Source: JAJZSS01 sp964463505 (GTDB taxonomy: Bacteria > Chloroflexota > Anaerolineae > Anaerolineales > UBA4823). Taken from it: DNA of 10,292 nucleotides. Location of the stretch: assembly GCA_964463505.1 (NCBI GenBank), contig CAYXDC010000093.1, forward strand, positions 1-10,292. Direction: 5' to 3'. Numbering within the stretch: the stretch's first letter is position 1; each line of letters begins with the position of its first letter. The notes under the pieces were generated by a model. The model was given only the letters and a program-made list of their open reading frames with translations. It was not told the DNA's origin and did no database searches. Shown here in pieces: positions 5,947 to 10,292 of the stretch. The position numbers and the translations under genes are program-made.

Positions 5947-8265
5947 TTAGGGTTTCTTAAGCGTTTCTAACAGAGTATGGTATTCCATCGCATTGGGGGG
6001 ATTGAGCGCTAAAATTGCCTCAATAACCTTAATCGCACCCAACCGATCACCAGTTTGCAGCAACGCGTCCCCAATCGCATCCATTTCTTCAATGGCTTCT
6101 CTCCGGCGCCCTGTCTGGCGATATAGTTCTGCCAGCCGGCGCCGTAATGGTATGCGTTCGGGGCTTTCTTCGACCATATTCTTTAGAAAATTTATGGCCT
6201 GTTCACGCTGATTATTATTCAGCAAGTATCCTATATAACTGTCCAGCTCTGACAGCGCCAATTGCTCCTGACCCAGTCGAAAATTCAACTCTACCAGGCT
6301 GTAGCGGGCGCGTTCATCGCCTGGCTGTTGCGTGCGGATTTGCTCGTAGATACGCAGCGCCTGCCGCCAATCCAGGCTTTGCAGGTCGATATCTGCCATG
6401 CGGTGCAAGATTTGCACACGGAAGGTTGAATCCATGCGTGTTTGTTGGGCTAACCGGAGAGCTTCAGTATAGGTCTTGCGAGCCATATCCAGATCAGCCA
6501 GATTATAGTAAACATCCGCCAGTTCAAAATACTCTTGAATAGCAGATTCAAGATTGTTTTGGGTGATCAGGTGTTCAATCAACCGGCTGCGTGCGTTCAA
6601 ATCCATGGGAGCATATTCGATAATCCGGCGATAAATTTCTACAGCACGATGCGGCTCCCCTCTAATAGAATAAGTGCGCGCCACGGTCATTAACTTAGTC
6701 GTCGCATCCTGTACCAGGCCCTGCTTGCGGAGCAACTCGCCCATATACGCATGTAACGGTAAATAAGTAGGCGCATATTGAAGGGCAAAGAAGGCCTCCT
6801 CCATGGCTGAATGTAGATATCCATTGCGGGCGAGTTTGTAAATACTTCCCAACGACTCAACTACCTGGCTGCTGCGCGCCTCAGTAAGGATTTCTGCAAG
6901 TGGCAAAGGCGGGGATTCCTCATCCTGGTTGCCCATCTGGGTGCGCGCCTGGCGCAGGTGTGAACGCCAATCGGGACGGATCAACAATTCGCGGACATTC
7001 TCGCATAGCCGGACGAAAAAGTCCGGGTCGGTATGCTGGCGTGTGCTCTCGATCAGCGGATCGTAGAGCTGGCGCAACATATCTGCTTGACCTTCTGGTA
7101 CCACCTGTGAATCTGCCAATTTCAAGGCTTCCAGATATTCGACCGCTGCATCACCAGATCGGTTCAGCTTGCGCAGAATATCTCCCATCATTAAGCGAGC
7201 CCCAATTGCCAGATCAGGATGATTTAGCGCTAACTGCAAATTACGAAGTGCATTATCCAGTTTATCTACCTCAAGGTAGAGATAACCCAGGTCGTAATAC
7301 GCGGCTGGATGATCCAGTCCGGCATCCACAGCCCGTTGCAATTCTACAGTAGCCTGTGCATTTTGATTGTGGGTCTGTTGATCAACTACCTGGCTGAGAT
7401 ATAGCAAGATTTTCGAGCGGTCCACCGTCTGCTTGCCGCCGCGCCCTTTGCCGCGCATAATATCCCCCACCTCACCACGTCCCGTTTGTTCCTCATCCTC
7501 ACCACTCTCAAACAGCATGCCTGCCAGTAAAGTCAAGGCTTTTTGGCGCGCCTGTCCGATAGGATCCATGCCACTATCCTGTTGATCAGTGACTTTCGGA
7601 GCTTCTAATTGTTTCACTTGAGCCATGCGCAGAGGTGCAGTACCACCACGCGGACGAGTTGGCTTGGGAAGCATTTTGAAATCGCGCAGCATCGCCAAAG
7701 CCTGAATTGCATCATCGTGGTTAGGCACGAGCTGGAGAGCTTTATTGACAGAACGCACTGCCTTATCCATATCACCAGAGCCCTGGAACAGGCTGGCAAC
7801 TGCCAGATACTCAGCAGCAGCCTTATTGGCATCTCCGAGACGCTCATATACCAATGCCAGGCGCGAATGTGCGACAACATTTTCGGGACTCAAAAGCAAA
7901 ACACGCGACCAATTCTCAATGGCGCGATTTACATCACGGTTCTTAAGATTCAGCTCCGCAGCGCGCAGATACGATTGGATCGCGTGCTCAATATTACCCA
8001 GGCGCTCAAAAAGCTGGGCAACTTTCTCCATAGGGACAGGGTCTTCCTGGGCAGCAATGGAAGCACGCTGATAATACCGCAGCGCCTCCTCATAATGCTG
8101 GGTCTCATACAAAGCCAGGCCCATACTTATGAGGGCTTTCGGGTGATTGGGCAATTCTTCCAAAGCCTGGCGATAATATGCCGCCGCCTTATCCCACAGC
8201 TGATCCCAGGCTGCTGAATGACCCTGGTTCATTGCCTTCTGAAATAACTCTTGATTTCCAGCCAT
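5947..8265 (-). CDS. Large cytoplasmic tetratricopeptide-repeat (TPR) protein
   Basis: The 772-residue protein is made almost entirely of TPR helix pairs, which form superhelical scaffolds for protein-protein contacts. Clear units are LGDANKAAAEYLAVASLF (143–160), AYYDLGYLYLEVDKLDNALR (322–341), MGELLRKQGLVQDATTKL (508–525) and VEIYRRIIEYAPMDLNARSR (542–561). The N-terminal TPR block (about 20–195) is separated from a middle block (about 300–385) by a charged, Gly/Pro-rich linker (about 200–282). A third block covers about 465–772. No signal peptide, membrane segment or enzymatic domain is visible, so partners are unknown. The frame extends upstream to 8364, but the ATG at 8265 has AGGAG 6 nt before it, and the longer version would overlap polA. 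It lies 68 nt after polA on the same strand, so co-transcription is likely. Its stop codon is 3 nt from that of the convergent secreted-protein gene. Confidence 0.88.
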   Translation of the reverse strand: MAGNQELFQKAMNQGHSAAWDQLWDKAAAYYRQALEELPNHPKALISMGLALYETQHYEEALRYYQRASIAAQEDPVPMEKVAQLFERLGNIEHAIQSYLRAAELNLKNRDVNRAIENWSRVLLLSPENVVAHSRLALVYERLGDANKAAAEYLAVASLFQGSGDMDKAVRSVNKALQLVPNHDDAIQALAMLRDFKMLPKPTRPRGGTAPLRMAQVKQLEAPKVTDQQDSGMDPIGQARQKALTLLAGMLFESGEDEEQTGRGEVGDIMRGKGRGGKQTVDRSKILLYLSQVVDQQTHNQNAQATVELQRAVDAGLDHPAAYYDLGYLYLEVDKLDNALRNLQLALNHPDLAIGARLMMGDILRKLNRSGDAAVEYLEALKLADSQVVPEGQADMLRQLYDPLIESTRQHTDPDFFVRLCENVRELLIRPDWRSHLRQARTQMGNQDEESPPLPLAEILTEARSSQVVESLGSIYKLARNGYLHSAMEEAFFALQYAPTYLPLHAYMGELLRKQGLVQDATTKLMTVARTYSIRGEPHRAVEIYRRIIEYAPMDLNARSRLIEHLITQNNLESAIQEYFELADVYYNLADLDMARKTYTEALRLAQQTRMDSTFRVQILHRMADIDLQSLDWRQALRIYEQIRTQQPGDERARYSLVELNFRLGQEQLALSELDSYIGYLLNNNQREQAINFLKNMVEESPERIPLRRRLAELYRQTGRRREAIEEMDAIGDALLQTGDRLGAIKVIEAILALNPPNAMEYHTLLETLKKP

Positions 8266-8271
8266 TGATAA

Positions 8272-8276
8272 CTCCT
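8272..8276 (-). promoter_or_regulatory. Shine-Dalgarno AGGAG for the TPR gene
   Basis: CTCCT on the + strand reads AGGAG on the − strand, 6 nt upstream of the ATG at 8265. It fixes the start of the TPR protein 33 codons inside the longest open frame. Confidence 0.8.
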
Positions 8277-8333
8277 GACGTGTTACCCTATGGATACAAT
8301 ATCGATGCCAGATCGTTAGCCTTCCAGGTCTTG

Positions 8334-10292
8334 TTAACCGATCACGGTAGTCAGCGCGCCCCAATTCAGGCCATAACGAGCTTCTGTACTAAGCGGAACC
8401 TTCAACTCAAAAGCATTCTCCATCGCCCGGCGCACCACTGTTACCGTCTCGTCAATCTCTGTTTGTGGGCACTCCAATACCAGTTCATCATGCACCTGAA
8501 GCAGCATGCGACCTTTTAGTCCGGCAGCCACCAGGGCTGGTGGAACATGTAACATGGCAACTTTCATGATGTCCGCTGCTGTGCCCTGGATGGGCGCATT
8601 GATTGCCTCACGCTCTTCTCGGTTGCGCAGTGCCTGGTTGGTCTGGTTTTTCAATCCAGGGAAATAACGTCGCCGCCCCATCAGCGTTTCAACATAACCC
8701 TGTTCGGCTGCCAGGCGTCTGATCTGGTCCAGATAACCCTTGACGCCAGGAAATTGCTTGAAATATGCTTGCATAAAGTTCTCGGATTCAGCCAGGGTAA
8801 GGTCGGTAGCGCGCGTCAAGCCAAATGCGCTCATCCCATAAATCAATCCAAAATTAATGCCTTTCGCCCGGCGACGCTGGTCTTTATTTACTTGATCCAA
8901 AGGAATTCCGTACACCGCGGCGGCGGTGGTGGCATGGATATCCTGCCCGGCGCGAAAAGCCTCCAGCATGGCCTGATCATCCGCCATATGGGCCACAATC
9001 CTTAATTCCACTTGCGAATAATCCACCGAGAGCAGCAAATTTCCCGGCGCAGCAACGAAAGCATGCCGCACCAGGCGACCCGTTTCTGTACGGATGGGGA
9101 TATTCTGCAGGTTCGGCTCAGAGGAAGCGATCCGCCCAGTGACCGAACCGGTCTGGTTATAGGAGGTATGCACCCGACCCGTATACGGATTAACCTGGGT
9201 TGGTAAAGCATCCACGTAAGTGGATTTTAGCTTGGACAATTCGCGGTGTTCCAACACCCAATCCACCACAGGATGCTTACCGCGCAAAAGTTCCAGGACA
9301 TCGGCAGCGGTGGAGTAATGCCCACTTGCAGTACGCGCAGTACGGTCAGGGGGTGCAATGCGCAGTTGTTCAAACAGAGCCACAGAAAGCTGCTGAGTTG
9401 AGTTTATGTTGAAGCGTTCACCCACTGCATTGAAAACTTGCGCCTCAATTGCGGTTATACGCTGTTCAAGGTCGTTGGACATTTTGGAAAGATATTCCGT
9501 ATCTAACGATACGCCGGCCATTTCCATATCTGCCAACACAGACACCAGGGGCATTTCAAGATCATTGTATAAGGTCATCCCCTGGCTGGCTTCAAGTTCA
9601 GCGCGCAGCTCCGGAACCAGGCGCAGAACAACTTCCGCATCTGCTGCAGCATAAGCCGCTGCAGCTTCAACCGGCACATCCGCCATGCTGATCTGATTTT
9701 TACCCTTGCCGATCAGTTCGTCGATGGCAGTCATCTTAATATCTTGACGCACCCAGGCCAGGTTTTTTAGACCCAAATTGCGCGAATCAGGATGGACCAC
9801 CCACTCGGCAATCATGGTGTCGAAAGCCAAAGGCGTGACGCGCAGACCATAGCGTGCAAACATCATAAAGTCATACTTTATATTATGACCCACTTTTGGA
9901 ATGGCTGGATCCGTGAGCGCTGGACGAAGCGCCTCCAAAACCTGCTGCAATGGCAGCTGCTCACTGGTCGCATCTCGATGCCCAACCGGGATGTAATAGC
10001 CCTCACCCGGTGTAACCGACAGAGAGATTCCTACCATGTCGGCCTTCATTGGGTCCGTGGAGGTAGTTTCGGTATCGAATGAAATTATTTCAGCCTGCCT
10101 TAACCGTGCAACCAGTGCTTGAAGGTCAGAAACTGTCTTTACAAGCGCTGTTTGGCAGGAATACCCTGTAGTTACAGGCTGGATCTCTGCAACCCGCTTC
10201 GTCTCGGGGAACATTGACAACTGCTGGCTGGCTTGTGATGGGGTCGTTTTGCCATAAAGCTGCAGGACAACATTCAAACGACTCAGCAAGGT
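8334..10292 (-). CDS. polA: DNA polymerase I, proofreading and polymerase domains (5' end cut by window edge)
   Basis: Replicative and repair polymerase that processes Okazaki fragments and fills gaps. The frame is open through the window's right edge; about 652 residues are visible and the N-terminal 5' nuclease domain is expected beyond it. Counting from codon 10287–10289 as residue 1, the 3'-5' exonuclease domain (about 65–225) keeps all three motifs: ExoI FDTET (D72, E74), ExoII HNIKYD (D140), ExoIII YAAAD (Y213, D217). Proofreading is therefore predicted active, unlike in Taq polymerase. The polymerase domain has motif A SVDYSQVELR (D423), motif B with R472, K476, F480 and Y484 (RRRAKGINFGLIYG), and motif C QVHDELVLE (D601). 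F480 in the O helix is the residue linked to discrimination against dideoxynucleotides. The protein ends normally after LNWGALTTVIG. The TPR gene follows after 68 nt. Confidence 0.97.
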   Translation of the reverse strand, partial: TLLSRLNVVLQLYGKTTPSQASQQLSMFPETKRVAEIQPVTTGYSCQTALVKTVSDLQALVARLRQAEIISFDTETTSTDPMKADMVGISLSVTPGEGYYIPVGHRDATSEQLPLQQVLEALRPALTDPAIPKVGHNIKYDFMMFARYGLRVTPLAFDTMIAEWVVHPDSRNLGLKNLAWVRQDIKMTAIDELIGKGKNQISMADVPVEAAAAYAAADAEVVLRLVPELRAELEASQGMTLYNDLEMPLVSVLADMEMAGVSLDTEYLSKMSNDLEQRITAIEAQVFNAVGERFNINSTQQLSVALFEQLRIAPPDRTARTASGHYSTAADVLELLRGKHPVVDWVLEHRELSKLKSTYVDALPTQVNPYTGRVHTSYNQTGSVTGRIASSEPNLQNIPIRTETGRLVRHAFVAAPGNLLLSVDYSQVELRIVAHMADDQAMLEAFRAGQDIHATTAAAVYGIPLDQVNKDQRRRAKGINFGLIYGMSAFGLTRATDLTLAESENFMQAYFKQFPGVKGYLDQIRRLAAEQGYVETLMGRRRYFPGLKNQTNQALRNREEREAINAPIQGTAADIMKVAMLHVPPALVAAGLKGRMLLQVHDELVLECPQTEIDETVTVVRRAMENAFELKVPLSTEARYGLNWGALTTVIG

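Noticed and set aside
6900..7352. 150-codon open frame on the + strand
   Set aside because: It is antisense to TPR codons, with low-complexity, Gly/Pro/Arg-rich composition and no family resemblance.
7609..8217. 202-codon open frame on the + strand
   Set aside because: It is antisense to the TPR coding region and has no recognisable domain or start signal; it is a shadow of a repetitive gene on the other strand.
8266..8364. 33-residue N-terminal extension of the TPR protein
   Set aside because: It overlaps the end of polA and is not TPR-like, whereas the internal ATG at 8265 has a well-placed AGGAG.
1..10292. CRISPR arrays, transposases, phage genes, toxin–antitoxin pairs or tRNAs
   Set aside because: None found: no regular spaced repeats, no mobile-element proteins and no cloverleaf-like sequence; the spacers are short.

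Overview
This window looks like a chromosomal housekeeping segment of a Chloroflexota bacterium, most likely Anaerolineae-like. The assignment is inferred from the dnaJ–prmA–polX order and from a secreted protein built of 'FGYPIS…VQYF…RFEW' repeats, a type I associate with that phylum; no rRNA or marker tree is available here. No mobile elements, CRISPR arrays, tRNA or rRNA genes were seen. No gene-free stretch exceeds about 150 bases.

Left part (1–3566, all +): the 3' two thirds of dnaJ (cut by the window edge), then prmA (ribosomal protein L11 methyltransferase), then polX (family X polymerase plus PHP domain). prmA has a short Shine-Dalgarno-like GAGG. polX lacks one and instead has an extended −10 element ending exactly 7 nt before its ATG, so it may be transcribed from its own promoter as a leaderless mRNA. 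The PolX polymerase domain carries Gln where the third catalytic Asp is expected, while all recognisable PHP metal ligands are present.

Middle (3567–5943): a 148-bp convergent spacer with a 9-bp direct repeat 40 bp apart; a small DUF6504-like protein on the − strand; divergently from it, an HAD-superfamily phosphatase resembling phosphoglycolate phosphatase; then a secreted protein with a signal peptide, two FGYP-type repeats and a C-terminal Ig-like domain. The secreted-protein gene has a near-consensus promoter whose TATAAT also lies exactly 7 nt before the most plausible ATG, again predicting a leaderless mRNA, and phased TTGATTAA repeats overlap this promoter.

Right part (5947–10292, all −): polA (proofreading and polymerase domains; the 5'-nuclease end lies outside the window) followed after 68 nt by a 772-residue cytoplasmic TPR protein with its own good Shine-Dalgarno. 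The TPR gene and the secreted-protein gene converge with only 3 nt between their stop codons.

Overall the genes serve protein folding, ribosomal protein modification, DNA replication/repair, metabolite repair and cell-surface functions. I do not see a new multi-gene system. The points most worth checking are the degenerate PolX polymerase site and the paired leaderless-promoter architecture.
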